Source: DATADD01 sp046262355 (GTDB lineage: Bacteria > Actinomycetota > CADDZG01 > WHSQ01). From it: 64,000 nucleotides of DNA. The stretch is taken from positions 1 through 64,000 of the forward strand of contig JBHEMX010000005.1 of assembly GCA_046262355.1 (NCBI GenBank). Reading direction: 5' to 3'. The notes under the pieces are model-generated. The model made no database searches. It was not told the DNA's origin and saw only the letters and a list, made by a program, of their open reading frames with translations. Made by a program: the position numbers and the translations under genes. Shown here one piece after another: positions 16,685 through 23,818 of this stretch (positions are counted from its first letter, which is position 1; every line of letters begins with the position of its first letter).

Positions 16685-16782
16685 TCACGATAAACATCGG
16701 CCTTTCCCTCAGAGACGACCTGCAGAGGTGGCATCTAGCACTGCGCAACGCGAAGGAACTGGCAGAGTTGCTCAAACGGTAG
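16679..16782 (+). repeat. Junction repeat C (shortened copy)
   Basis: Begins with the HigA stop (AGATAGTCACGATAAACATC). The middle is deleted relative to B, D and E, and the end codes RNAKELAELLKR and a stop. Confidence 0.7.
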
Positions 16783-16943
16783 GACTCAAATAGAAGCGCC
16801 ATGAACGACATCACGATTCAGGCTGCGTACGCCGTTCGTGCTGTTCGTGACGCCTTGAGCTCGTAGGCCATGGCACAATCGCCGCGGGCAACCTGATCCG
16901 CATCCAAGAGCTGCGCTGAGCAGTCCGGAAGAGGTGCTTCGCA

Positions 16944-17417
16944 ATGGCTGAGAAGAAACCTGCAAAGAAGGGCACCAAGAAGTCCGCCAAGCGCACCACA
17001 GCGAGCGGCAAGAAGGGATTCACGGCCGAGGAACGAGCCGCCATGAAGGAGCGCGCCCACGAGCTGAAGGCGGAGGCGCGCAAGGCCGATGGAGAAAGCG
17101 CCCTGCTCGCGAAGATCGCCGAGATGCCCAAAAAGGATCGCGCTATGGGCGAGCGGCTCCATGCAATCATCACAGCCAGCGCGCCGGCCCTCTCGCCGAA
17201 AACCTGGTACGGGATGCCCGCGTATGCGAAAGACGGCAAGGTCCTCTGCTTCTTCCAAAGCGCGGACAAGTTCAACACGAGGTACGCCACGTTCGGCTTT
17301 ACCGAGGAAGCGAACCTCGACAAAGGCGCCATGTGGCCAGTCTCCTTCGCGCTGAAGGAGTTGACGGCCGCCGAAGAGCGGAAGATCGCCGCGCTCGTGA
17401 AGAAGGCGGTGAGTTGA
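16944..17417 (+). CDS. DUF1801-type protein (YdhG-like)
   Basis: 157 residues. A Lys/Ala-rich N-terminal tail (residues ~1-30, KKPAKKGTKKSAKRTTASGK) resembles histone-like basic tails and may bind nucleic acid. FTAEERAAMKERAHELKAEA and the core ITASAPALSPKTWYGMPAYA, VLCFFQSADKFNTRYATFGF and MWPVSFALKELTAAEE mark the DUF1801 fold. Function is not established; relatives are sometimes called iron-chaperone-like. Start at ATG 16944 with GAAGAGG upstream. Intact, unlike most of its neighbours. 16783-16943 contains only a 21-codon frame that I do not call. Confidence 0.75.
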   Translation: MAEKKPAKKGTKKSAKRTTASGKKGFTAEERAAMKERAHELKAEARKADGESALLAKIAEMPKKDRAMGERLHAIITASAPALSPKTWYGMPAYAKDGKVLCFFQSADKFNTRYATFGFTEEANLDKGAMWPVSFALKELTAAEERKIAALVKKAVS

Positions 17418-17554
17418 GCACTGAGCTTGCCACTAGTTCGAACGTGTTGCGGCGCCACTCCGTCCTGGCGGACGGTTCGCGTGGAACGCGAACGCGTTCG
17501 ATCATCAGATCGCGGCGCGGCTGGACCGGACAACCCCAAGTGGATTAAAACTTC

Positions 17555-17575
17555 TGTATCACGAGTTGTGATACA
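17555..17575 (+). promoter_or_regulatory. Perfect 8-bp inverted repeat operator at the TA promoter
   Basis: TGTATCAC, 5 bases, GTGATACA. It overlaps a TACAAT -10 box (17572-17577). The ATG at 17585 is where transcription would start, so the mRNA is probably leaderless. Position and symmetry fit autorepression by the ribbon-helix-helix antitoxin encoded next. Confidence 0.75.
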
Positions 17576-17584
17576 ATTCCGGCC

Positions 17585-17824
17585 ATGGCGAAAGCGATAT
17601 CAATACGCCTGGACGAGGAGGCGGAGCGAGCTCTTTCCCGACTCGAGGCGTCCGGGATGAATCGTTCCGAGGCGATCCGAATGGCTCTCGTGGAGTCGGC
17701 GCAGAAACTTCGACGGCGCCAAGCGATCGCTGCAGAAGTTGCTGCCCTCGAGGCGGATGAGGCCGATCGACGGGAGATGCTCGAGGTTGCCTCCCTGATG
17801 GAAAGTCTCCGTGCCCAGAGGTGA
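17585..17824 (+). CDS. Ribbon-helix-helix antitoxin (MazE-like role)
   Basis: 79 residues. ISIRLDEEAERALSRLEASG followed by MNRSEAIRMALVESAQKLR is an Arc/MetJ/CopG ribbon-helix-helix: a beta strand, then two helices with the N-S/R-S-E-A-I turn. The C-terminal half is Ala/Glu-rich and should wrap the toxin. It overlaps the toxin gene by 14 bases, the usual arrangement for coupled antitoxin-toxin translation. No ribosome site precedes the ATG, in line with a leaderless message from the promoter under the operator at 17555. Apparently functional. Confidence 0.85.
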   Translation: MAKAISIRLDEEAERALSRLEASGMNRSEAIRMALVESAQKLRRRQAIAAEVAALEADEADRREMLEVASLMESLRAQR

Positions 17825-18128
17825 CATCTTCGAGCTACATCTACCGCAAGGCCAGGGCCACGAGCAGCGAGGTCGGCGGTTCGGCGTCGTTCTCCTGGCG
17901 GATGAGTTCCTTCCGCGCTCGGTAGTCGTCGTCGCTCCCACTTCCCAGACCGCACGGCCGGCGACCTTTCGGCCAGAGATAGAGATCAATGATCAGCCGA
18001 CCCGCGTACTTGTCGAACAGCTGGGGGCTGTGGACACGAGTCGACTCGGCAAGCTGGTAGGCCACGTTGTCCCGGAGGAGCAGTGGGGGATAGACGACGC
18101 TCTGAGGCTGATTCTCGCCTTGGGCTAA
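17811..18128 (+). CDS. mazF: MazF/PemK-type endoribonuclease toxin
   Basis: 105 residues from GTG 17811. PRGDIFELHLPQGQGHEQRG, RRFGVVLLADEFLPRSVVVV and APTSQTARPATFRPEI give the SH3-like barrel of MazF/PemK; RGDI and the GxxxRPxVV-like strand hold the usual catalytic Arg and the Thr/Ser of APTS. LVEQLGAVDTSRLGKLVGHV closes the fold. It is a ribonuclease that cleaves mRNA when freed from the antitoxin. Intact and full length. A decayed second copy of the 3' half lies at 15366-15524 in the same orientation. Confidence 0.88.
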   Translation: MPRGDIFELHLPQGQGHEQRGRRFGVVLLADEFLPRSVVVVAPTSQTARPATFRPEIEINDQPTRVLVEQLGAVDTSRLGKLVGHVVPEEQWGIDDALRLILALG

Positions 18129-18216
18129 ACGAGTGGTTCGCTGCGTTCTCCGGGCGACCGGCAGACGAGGTCGTCGCCCGGCTCGATCTCCGCGGTTCGT
18201 CTAAGGGGACCGCCCT

Positions 18217-18783
18217 GTGGCCAAGCTGATCTACTCCACGATCACGTCGCTGGACGGATTCGTTGCCGACGAGGAGGGCAACTTCGACTGGGCCGAACCC
18301 GACGAAGAGCTCCATACCTTCGTGAACGAGCTCGAATCCTCGGTGGACACCTACCTATACGGCCGCCGCATGTACGAGGTGATGCTCTTCTGGGAGACCG
18401 CCCATAGGCTGACGGACCAGCCGCAATACGTCCTCGAGTACGCGCGGATCTGGCGGGAGACAGACAAGGTCGTGTACTCGAAGACTCTGGAGTCGGTATC
18501 TAGCGAGAGAACCCGGATCGAGCGCGAGTTCGATCTCGCGTCCGTTCGGGAGATGAAGGAGTCGACAGCCGGCAACATCTCCGTCGGGGGCCCTCACCTC
18601 GCGGCGCAGACGTTCAACGCCGGGTTGGTTGACGAGTGTCATCTCTTCCTGCATCCGGTCGTGGTTGGGAGAGGGAATCGGGCCCTCCCTCGTGATGGTC
18701 GCCTGGATCTAGAACTTCTCGACCAACGGCGGTTCGAAAGCGGAGTCGTCCACCTGCATTATCGCGTTGCGTCCGGTACCTGA
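18217..18783 (+). CDS. Dihydrofolate reductase-like protein (RibD C-terminal domain family)
   Basis: 188 residues, GTG start. AKLIYSTITSLDGFVADEEG is the family start (strand A with S-L-D-G), then TYLYGRRMYEVMLFWE, VVYSKTLESVSS, NISVGGPHLAAQTFNAGLVD (the NADPH-binding GG) and HLFLHPVVVGRG. Such stand-alone RibD_C proteins are NADPH-dependent reductases of undefined substrate, frequent in accessory regions. The usual Phe/Leu-rich substrate segment RALP after VVGRGNR is slightly altered. 88 bases separate it from the toxin gene; no shared regulation is evident. Confidence 0.82.
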   Translation: MAKLIYSTITSLDGFVADEEGNFDWAEPDEELHTFVNELESSVDTYLYGRRMYEVMLFWETAHRLTDQPQYVLEYARIWRETDKVVYSKTLESVSSERTRIEREFDLASVREMKESTAGNISVGGPHLAAQTFNAGLVDECHLFLHPVVVGRGNRALPRDGRLDLELLDQRRFESGVVHLHYRVASGT

Positions 18784-18918
18784 TCGAGCCTCACGCAATC
18801 ATCGCCACACGGTGAGGATGGTGCCTGCAGCGTTGTTCATGAGCAAGAGCGCTCCTTTGTTGACCAGCCATCACCTCCCAGGCATACCCGCGAGGATCTC
18901 GGACCCCCGAACTCGTAC

Positions 18919-18947
18919 TTGACTTTGCGCAGATATCTTCCTATAAA
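18919..18947 (+). promoter_or_regulatory. Sigma-70-type promoter of the PadR gene
   Basis: TTGACT, 17 bases, TATAAA. Transcription would start at about 18954, the GTG start codon, so the mRNA appears leaderless. 18784-18918 holds no recognisable gene. Confidence 0.7.
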
Positions 18948-18953
18948 TGAACC

Positions 18954-19316
18954 GTGCGTAGGAAACCAGGCATGTTGCTGCCGTTGGAGCTCGCTCTTCT
19001 TGAGGCTGGCCTCGACCTCGCTAGGCGCGGTGAGAGCGAGTTTCACGGATTCGCGATCGCCAAGCAGATCCAGGAGGTCGACGGCGCCAAACGGTTGACT
19101 GCACACGGGACGCTGTACAAGGCGCTCGCTCGCATGGAGAAGTCCGGACTTCTCCACAGCCGCTGGGAGGATCCCTCGGTGGCCGCGGACGAGCAACGCC
19201 CGCGTCGTCGCCTGTATGAGGTAACCGCCGAAGGAGAGCGCGCTCTGGCGCGCTCTCACGCTGCGGTGGGGCAACCAGGCAAGCCTCTGACCCGACCGGA
19301 GTTCGAGTCACGATGA
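18954..19316 (+). CDS. PadR-family transcriptional regulator
   Basis: 120 residues. LLPLELALLEAGLDLARRGE, FHGFAIAKQIQEVDGAKRLT, AHGTLYKALARMEKSGLLHS and RRLYEVTAEGERALARSH match the PadR winged helix: the GTLYKALxRMExxGLL recognition helix and RRxYxVTxxG wing. The usual long C-terminal dimerisation helix is short, as in the PadR-s1 subgroup. It overlaps the next frame by four bases (ATGA), the common PadR-membrane protein pair in Actinobacteria. It probably represses its own operon, but no palindrome was found at the promoter. Confidence 0.85.
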   Translation: MRRKPGMLLPLELALLEAGLDLARRGESEFHGFAIAKQIQEVDGAKRLTAHGTLYKALARMEKSGLLHSRWEDPSVAADEQRPRRRLYEVTAEGERALARSHAAVGQPGKPLTRPEFESR

Positions 19317-19888
19317 ATGTGATGCTGCGCGTCGCAAGTGCAGCCTGCCGGTCGTGGACCTGGCTCTACACGATGGGCTTGCCGACCAACGCGCGTGACC
19401 GACGGCGTGCCGAGATCGAGTCCGACCTGTGGGAACAGCAGGATGCTGCACGGGGTGAGTCTGAGCTGCCGTCGATACGGGTTTCGAGATCCTTGCCCGA
19501 GTCCTTCTGGGGGTGCCTGCCGACGTGACGTGGCGGTTCGCTACCAGCTACGGCGGCGTGGTTCCCGATACTCCAACTCATCGCAACATTAGCAACTCTC
19601 TTCACGATCTTCGCCGGGGCCTGCTTCACCTATGTCGCCATCGCTCGAACCTCGGACGGTGCCGAGGGATTCACCTCACCGCTTCTCGGTGCCGGTTTGG
19701 CGTTGCTGTTAGGAGGGATCGCGGTGTTCTGGTCCCCCCGGATAGGGACGACGCTGGTTTCCGTAGGGGCCCTGCTGGTCGTCTTCATGATCCCGTGGAT
19801 GGCTGCAGTCACGCTGCCCATCGCCCTCTTTGTGATTTACGGAACGATCGCCTGCGGACGAGGAGCTCAACGGGTCGACCAGGCGTAA
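19313..19888 (+). pseudogene. PadR-partner membrane protein with two frameshifts
   Basis: Frame 1 gives RVASAACRSWTWLYTMGLPT and RDRRRAEIESDLWEQQDAA, the family N-terminus. Near 19480 the reading moves to FEILARVLLGVPADVTWRF. Near 19545-19565 it moves again to FPILQLIATLATLFTIFAGA, CFTYVAIARTSDGAEG, ALLLGGIAVFW and TLPIALFVIYGTIACG, ending at TAA 19888. Together these form a four-helix membrane protein typical beside PadR. Two separate shifts make sequencing error less likely than decay. The PadR gene remains intact. Confidence 0.72.
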
Positions 19889-19905
19889 CGAACAAAAGCT
19901 TGAGG

Positions 19906-19937
19906 GGCGGTGTCGCGGCGTCTGCCGCGGCACCGCC
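19906..19937 (+). terminator. Strong hairpin after the PadR operon
   Basis: GGCGGTGTCGCGGC, loop GTCT, GCCGCGGCACCGCC: 14-bp arms with one T-G pair, 18 bases after the stop at 19888. No T-run follows, so termination may be weak or Rho-assisted. Confidence 0.6.
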
Positions 19938-19976
19938 GTCCGTCCGGACCGGTGGCCTGGGTTTCCAGAGGCCACC

Positions 19977-20136
19977 CGATAGTCGCGATGAACATCACTC
20001 TTTCGCTCAGCGGCGACCTGCGGAAACGACATCTAGCACAGCGCGCAGCCGGGCCTTAGACAAGTGCTACAGAGATTATGCACAACGAAACGCGCGGGAG
20101 CTCGCCGAACTGCTGGCACGGACAAACTCGCGGTAG
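19977..20136 (+). repeat. Junction repeat D (leader part + DUF72 3' end)
   Basis: Leader CGATAGTCGCGATGAACATC; the 3' part codes CYRDYAQRNARELAELLAR and ends at TAG 20136. Closely similar to E through the leader, but differs at many synonymous positions in the DUF72 part. Confidence 0.75.
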
Positions 20137-20145
20137 TCCCGATAA

Positions 20146-20598
20146 CTAGGAGCGCATGCCCTCCACAATGGGGCCGAGCCACAGTTCGAGCGTCATCTCC
20201 TCGCCGGTCACCGACTGGCTGGCCTCGCTGAGCAGTGTGACGCCTTCACATCGTCCGCTCCGCATCCCATTCACCAACTCGAAGCCTTCCCCGCCGTTCG
20301 GCCGGCCCCAGACTGGGGACGTCACCTCATCCAGCGGGTTGTTAAACGTTTCCGAGGTAGCCACCATGGCTCCTTTGGAATCGAAGATGTTTTCGTCGAT
20401 GTCGCTGAGCTTTGGTTTTGACCACTCGAGCCGTGCATACAAGCCTGCTTCCCTTCGCTTCGTTGCGATCTGGACCGGGAGGAAGTGATGGTCTGGTCTT
20501 ATCGGTTTTCCAGCATGGACAGGGAACGACATACCGGTGGTGTCGATCAGAGGACCTGGACACGGATCGGCACGACCGCCGGGAGTCGTCGAGGCCAC
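20146..20598 (-). CDS. Hypothetical protein
   Basis: 150 codons from the first start; an internal ATG at 20532 (MSFPVHAGKPIRPDHHFLPV) is an equally likely start, as no ribosome site favours either. The rest reads KRREAGLYARLEWSKPKLSD, IDENIFDSKGAMVATSETFN and SVTGEEMTLELWLGPIVEGM. I recognise no family. The composition is protein-like and less GC-rich than the backbone. The stop lies ten bases from junction repeat D. It may be the 3' part of a longer gene, since the segment before 20532 is less convincing. Confidence 0.45.
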   Translation of the reverse strand: MASTTPGGRADPCPGPLIDTTGMSFPVHAGKPIRPDHHFLPVQIATKRREAGLYARLEWSKPKLSDIDENIFDSKGAMVATSETFNNPLDEVTSPVWGRPNGGEGFELVNGMRSGRCEGVTLLSEASQSVTGEEMTLELWLGPIVEGMRS

Positions 20599-20657
20599 TA
20601 AGAAGGCGCTCTACTATCAAGTTCCGCTAGGCGCGACAAAACGCTTCATCGCTGACG

Positions 20658-21191
20658 TTACGACTCGAGCGTCTCCTTCAACTCGACCAGGTGCTCTCGC
20701 CAGAAGGCCTTCATCTTCTGAGCTTCCCGACCATCGGTGAGGAGGTCGTGAGCGACGAGGACCGATGCCTTCTCTATGCCCTTTGAGGAGAACGTCGCGG
20801 TTACACGACTCGATCCACCGTTCCAGTCGAAGCGGGCGGACCGGCCCTTTACGGATGCCCGAATCCTCAGGGAGCCGCCGGCGATCCACCGTCTGCGCTG
20901 GTGTGAGTCGACGAACGCATCGAAGAGCCGCTTCACGGGGACATTGACGGTCTTGCTCGCGCTCACTTCGAACCTTGCGTTGCGGCGGGCGCCGGGCTCG
21001 CGGACACCGCGGTCCTGTTCGTACTCGACGATGAGCTTCTGCGCCCACCAGCGCGATACGCCGTGTATGTCCGTCAAGTACTTGGCGATCTCTCTGTACG
21101 GCCGGCCGGGAGCTCCCCACTTGTCAAGGAGCGTGTACCACTGAGCTTGGGTTCGCCCCGTCGCTTTCTTCACGGTCTCGTCCTTGGCCAA
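20658..21191 (-). CDS. DUF4287-SRPBCC fusion protein
   Basis: 177 residues. The N-terminal DUF4287-like domain reads GRTQAQWYTLLDKWGAPGRP, YREIAKYLTDIHGVSRWWAQ and KLIVEYEQDRGVREPG. From about residue 70 an SRPBCC/AHSA1-like fold follows: ASKTVNVPVKRLFDAFVDSH, RRRWIAGGSL, GSSRVTATFSSKG and AHDLLTDGREAQKMKAFW. This two-domain layout is common in Actinobacteria; the function is unknown. Intact. Its GC-poorer codons fit the accessory region. Nothing adjacent points to a partner. Confidence 0.75.
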   Translation of the reverse strand: MAKDETVKKATGRTQAQWYTLLDKWGAPGRPYREIAKYLTDIHGVSRWWAQKLIVEYEQDRGVREPGARRNARFEVSASKTVNVPVKRLFDAFVDSHQRRRWIAGGSLRIRASVKGRSARFDWNGGSSRVTATFSSKGIEKASVLVAHDLLTDGREAQKMKAFWREHLVELKETLES

Positions 21192-21317
21192 GGCCGTCCT
21201 CCTTCCTCCGATCCGATCGTCTCCTGTTTAGACCCCCCGTCGCGGGAAAACTCATCGCTTGGGCCGCACTCGTCGGATCGAAACCCTCGGGACCAACGTT
21301 GCAGAACGGAGATGCTT

Positions 21318-21422
21318 ACGAAGGCACGAAGCGTGAGTTCCAGATCAGTTCTCAGGCGAACCACGATCTAGTTCAAGAATGGTCCCAAGGGGAAGGTCCG
21401 CCAATTAGCGATCGCGCGATAG
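21318..21422 (+). pseudogene. HigA remnant with internal deletion
   Basis: Reads EGTKREFQI then SSQANHDLV, then, after a frame change, KGKVRQLAIAR and a TAG at 21420-21422. Compared with HigA (RGKRGVTAE...EFWNNLQANHDL...KVRQL), about 20 codons in the middle are lost. It joins directly to junction repeat E, exactly as the HigA at 16684 joins C. Confidence 0.65.
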
Positions 21423-21564
21423 TCACGATAAATATCAGGCTTTCGCTCAGCGGCGACCTGCGGAAACGACATCTAGCACAGCGCGTAGCCGGGCCTTAGA
21501 CAAGTGCTACAGAGATTGCGCACAGCGAAACGCCAAGGAGCTTGCAGACCTCCTGAGCAGCCAA
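21417..21564 (+). repeat. Junction repeat E (leader part + DUF72 3' end)
   Basis: Leader CGATAGTCACGATAAATATC; the 3' part codes CYRDCAQRNAKELADLL. The Tyr to Cys change and the open continuation show it is no longer a functional gene end. Confidence 0.75.
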
Positions 21565-21729
21565 AACGCCGCCGTCTTCGAGCCCAATCGCGACGGAGCG
21601 CAAGCACAGCTCTTAGTCACTGATAAAACGCGCTAGCCCTGATACTTGGTCGGCTAGATCAGCATGCTGGGAACCTCGTCTGCTCCGCAAGCGTCTAAGC
21701 GGCAGGATCGGTTGGGGAGGGAGTTTCTC

Positions 21730-22863
21730 GTGAGGCGTGCATTTCTCGCTGTATTGGCCTTCTGTGCATCACTTCTCTTTGGGTGCTCGCCTGACGCCGT
21801 CCGTGAGATGTCCAAACCGCCAAGGGCAAGTAACGAGGCAGACACCTGGCGGATCATCGCACGCTCACCGCTTGCCAAGGGTTACGGGTACGAAGCCGTT
21901 TGGACCGGTGAGGAGATGCTTGTGTGGGGTGGAAGTCGTCTCGATCCCGAATCCCTGAGCGCGGAGCCGATGCGTGGCGGTGCGGCCTACGATCCCCGAA
22001 GTGATTCGTGGCGCCCGATCCCCCCAGCGCCGATTGAAGCCGGCTCCGGCTACTCCGTGACTTGGACGGGGGAGGAGATGTTGGTCTGGGGGGACCCCGA
22101 TCGCGGCCGAAGGCCGAATGGCAACCAGGGCGCCGTCTACGACCCCGAGACCGACCAGTGGCGACGTATCGCCGCGGGACGGTTGAGCCCCCGGGCAGGA
22201 CACCTCGCGGTGTGGACCGGCGAGGAGCTCTTCGTCTGGGGCGGCTATCTGACCAGATTCGAGCGTGAGCGTTACGACGGAAGAGGAGCGGCATACGACC
22301 CCGAAAGCGACTCATGGCGCTGGCTTCCGGATGGACCGCTACCGCCTGGCTACGACGCGATGGGTGCCTGGACGGGGGACGAGGTGATCGTTCTCGTTTC
22401 CCCCATGGGGATCCAGCCCCAGGACTATCCGAAGTTCGCTCATGCCGCTGCTTACGACCCCGACACCGACACCTGGCGGGACTTGCCGAGACCTCCGTTC
22501 GTTACCAATGTCTCTCCTCCGTCGCCCTACCTCGATGGAAGGCTGTTCTTATTGAGCCTGAATGGTGAGGTCGACGGTGGTGAGGTCAACGGCTCCGGGA
22601 AATCTTATGAGACCGGAGGTATCTACCGCGTCGCCGCCGAAGAGTGGCTCGAGCACTCGGATCCTCCGGAACGACCGAACCAAACGTGGCTGCAGGTGGC
22701 GATGGGAGATGAGGTGGTCATCGATGGACTCGCCTATGACCCCGTCAACGACAGGTGGCGCATCCTTCCTGAGTTTCCCTTAAAGCCGCGCGAGTTCCCG
22801 GTCACGGTATGGACTGGTCGCGAAACTGATCGTCTGGGGTGGAGCCGTCCGCCCAGTAGGTAA
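21730..22863 (+). CDS. Kelch-repeat lipoprotein, C-terminus frameshifted
   Basis: 377 residues from GTG 21730, preceded by GGGAGGGAG. A lipoprotein signal (RRAFLAVLAFCASLLFGC, Cys at residue 19) is followed by kelch-type repeats with the signature VWTGEEMLVWGG ... AAYDPxSDSWR, seen at least five times: a beta-propeller on the outer face of the membrane. Near 22822 the frame is lost. In the neighbouring frame the last blade continues KLIVWGGAVRPVGNTIAD and LNDGAAYTPPR to a TAG at 22924-22926. The present stop at 22863 leaves the propeller without its closing strand. Function unknown; an in-frame ATG at 21664 is a less likely start. Confidence 0.75.
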   Translation: MRRAFLAVLAFCASLLFGCSPDAVREMSKPPRASNEADTWRIIARSPLAKGYGYEAVWTGEEMLVWGGSRLDPESLSAEPMRGGAAYDPRSDSWRPIPPAPIEAGSGYSVTWTGEEMLVWGDPDRGRRPNGNQGAVYDPETDQWRRIAAGRLSPRAGHLAVWTGEELFVWGGYLTRFERERYDGRGAAYDPESDSWRWLPDGPLPPGYDAMGAWTGDEVIVLVSPMGIQPQDYPKFAHAAAYDPDTDTWRDLPRPPFVTNVSPPSPYLDGRLFLLSLNGEVDGGEVNGSGKSYETGGIYRVAAEEWLEHSDPPERPNQTWLQVAMGDEVVIDGLAYDPVNDRWRILPEFPLKPREFPVTVWTGRETDRLGWSRPPSR

Positions 22864-22933
22864 CACCATCGCTGACCCACCGCCCCCACTCAACGATGGT
22901 GCTGCGTACACACCTCCGCGATAGGAGCTAGTA

Positions 22934-23069
22934 CGAGGGAAGCGAAGCGTGACTCGGAAAACGGCTTGGCTGCTTGCTGGAGTCTTGGGAACGACCCCTG
23001 AGTCCGGATCAACCTCCAGGCGAACCACGATCTGGTTAAGGGCCCGCCGAGGAAGAAAGTCCGGCAACC
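22934..23069 (+). pseudogene. HigA C-terminal remnant, frameshifted
   Basis: RGKRSVTRKTAWLLAGVLGT and TPE, then, one frame over, INLQANHDLVKGPPRKKVRQ. This is the second half of the HigA family, without the helix-turn-helix start. The third HigA piece in 7 kb. Confidence 0.7.
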
Positions 23070-23371
23070 AGTGGCCGCCGGACGAGACTCTCGCTCTTCT
23101 CGAGGACGCCCCCCGGAGAGGTCTGGAAGACGATCGCGTGCGATGGCTGCTCGGCCAGTTGCGAGGGCTCGAATGTGCCACTGCTCGTCTTGCCGGAGAG
23201 GACATCGCATGGGCGGACGAGGTGGAACGCTGCTTTGGGATCCGACCGCTGCACGGGGACGAGGAGCTGTTCCGGGCCAGTCACAGGAAGCTCGATCGGC
23301 TGAATAACTCGACGAGGCCTGATCCATCATTGTGGATGGCGCACACCTTCGAGGCTGGAGGGATCGCGTAA
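23070..23371 (+). pseudogene. Fragment of a longer unknown protein
   Basis: In frame with the HigA remnant's first half, the sequence gives WPPDETLALLEDAPRRGLED, DRVRWLLGQLRGLECATARL, AGEDIAWADEVERCFGIRPL and ELFRASHRKLDRL. The pattern looks like the N-terminal region of a longer actinobacterial protein whose family I cannot name with confidence. It is cut off after about 23310. It has no own start codon with a ribosome site, so I treat it as a fused fragment. Confidence 0.4.
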
Positions 23372-23818
23372 CTGATGTGATCCAGGGATCCCTCAGCGAC
23401 CAGTTTGGTTCCCCGACCGGATCGACGAACTTCGGGTCGGTCAGCCGACTGCGGTTCGACCCGTCGGATTCCATGACTCACAGACCCTCGCCCTCCATCC
23501 CTCGCGCGTGGAAGGCGACCTCGGGACGGTCATGAGACCAGGTGCGTCCCGGTCGAGCCGCGACTCGACGTAGCTTGTAAGCGAGGTTTACGGACGCGCT
23601 CGCTGGGGCCGAGTCGTCACGTCGGGCGTGCTGCCCGAAACGCCCTTCAACAAGAAACACCTGGAGTCGGGTGGGCTTGTCGCCTCAAAACGCGACCTGA
23701 CGGAACCACCGCGCCGTGTGCCCGATCAAGCTCGAGACGTTAGCGAGCGGGCCTTCGAGGAAAAACCTGAGGGGAATGACTGGGGCGCGTTCGACGGCCG
23801 GGGTGTCATCATCTGGCC
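23372..23818. other. No gene recognised
   Basis: 447 bases with only short open frames of irregular composition. A tRNA-like GGTTCGACCC at 23452 has no matching arms. It marks the right edge of the accessory region; the backbone resumes at 23819. Confidence 0.5.

Noticed and set aside
18837..18922. 27-codon plus-strand frame before the PadR promoter
   Set aside because: No ribosome site, and the frame stops in the promoter. It is not distinguishable from chance.
20342..20620. 92-codon minus-strand frame overlapping the hypothetical gene at 20146
   Set aside because: Composition is Arg/Ser-rich and frame-shifted relative to the more protein-like overlapping frame.
15531..21564. Integron attC sites
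   Set aside because: The repeats lack the RYYYAAC/GTTRRRY core sites and the folded palindrome of attC, and no IntI gene is present. The cassette-like look is kept as a finding but not as an integron.
23440..23470. tRNA gene (GGTTCGACCC T-loop-like motif)
   Set aside because: The bases on either side do not form a T-stem, and no anticodon or acceptor arm fits. No tRNA or rRNA genes were found in the window.
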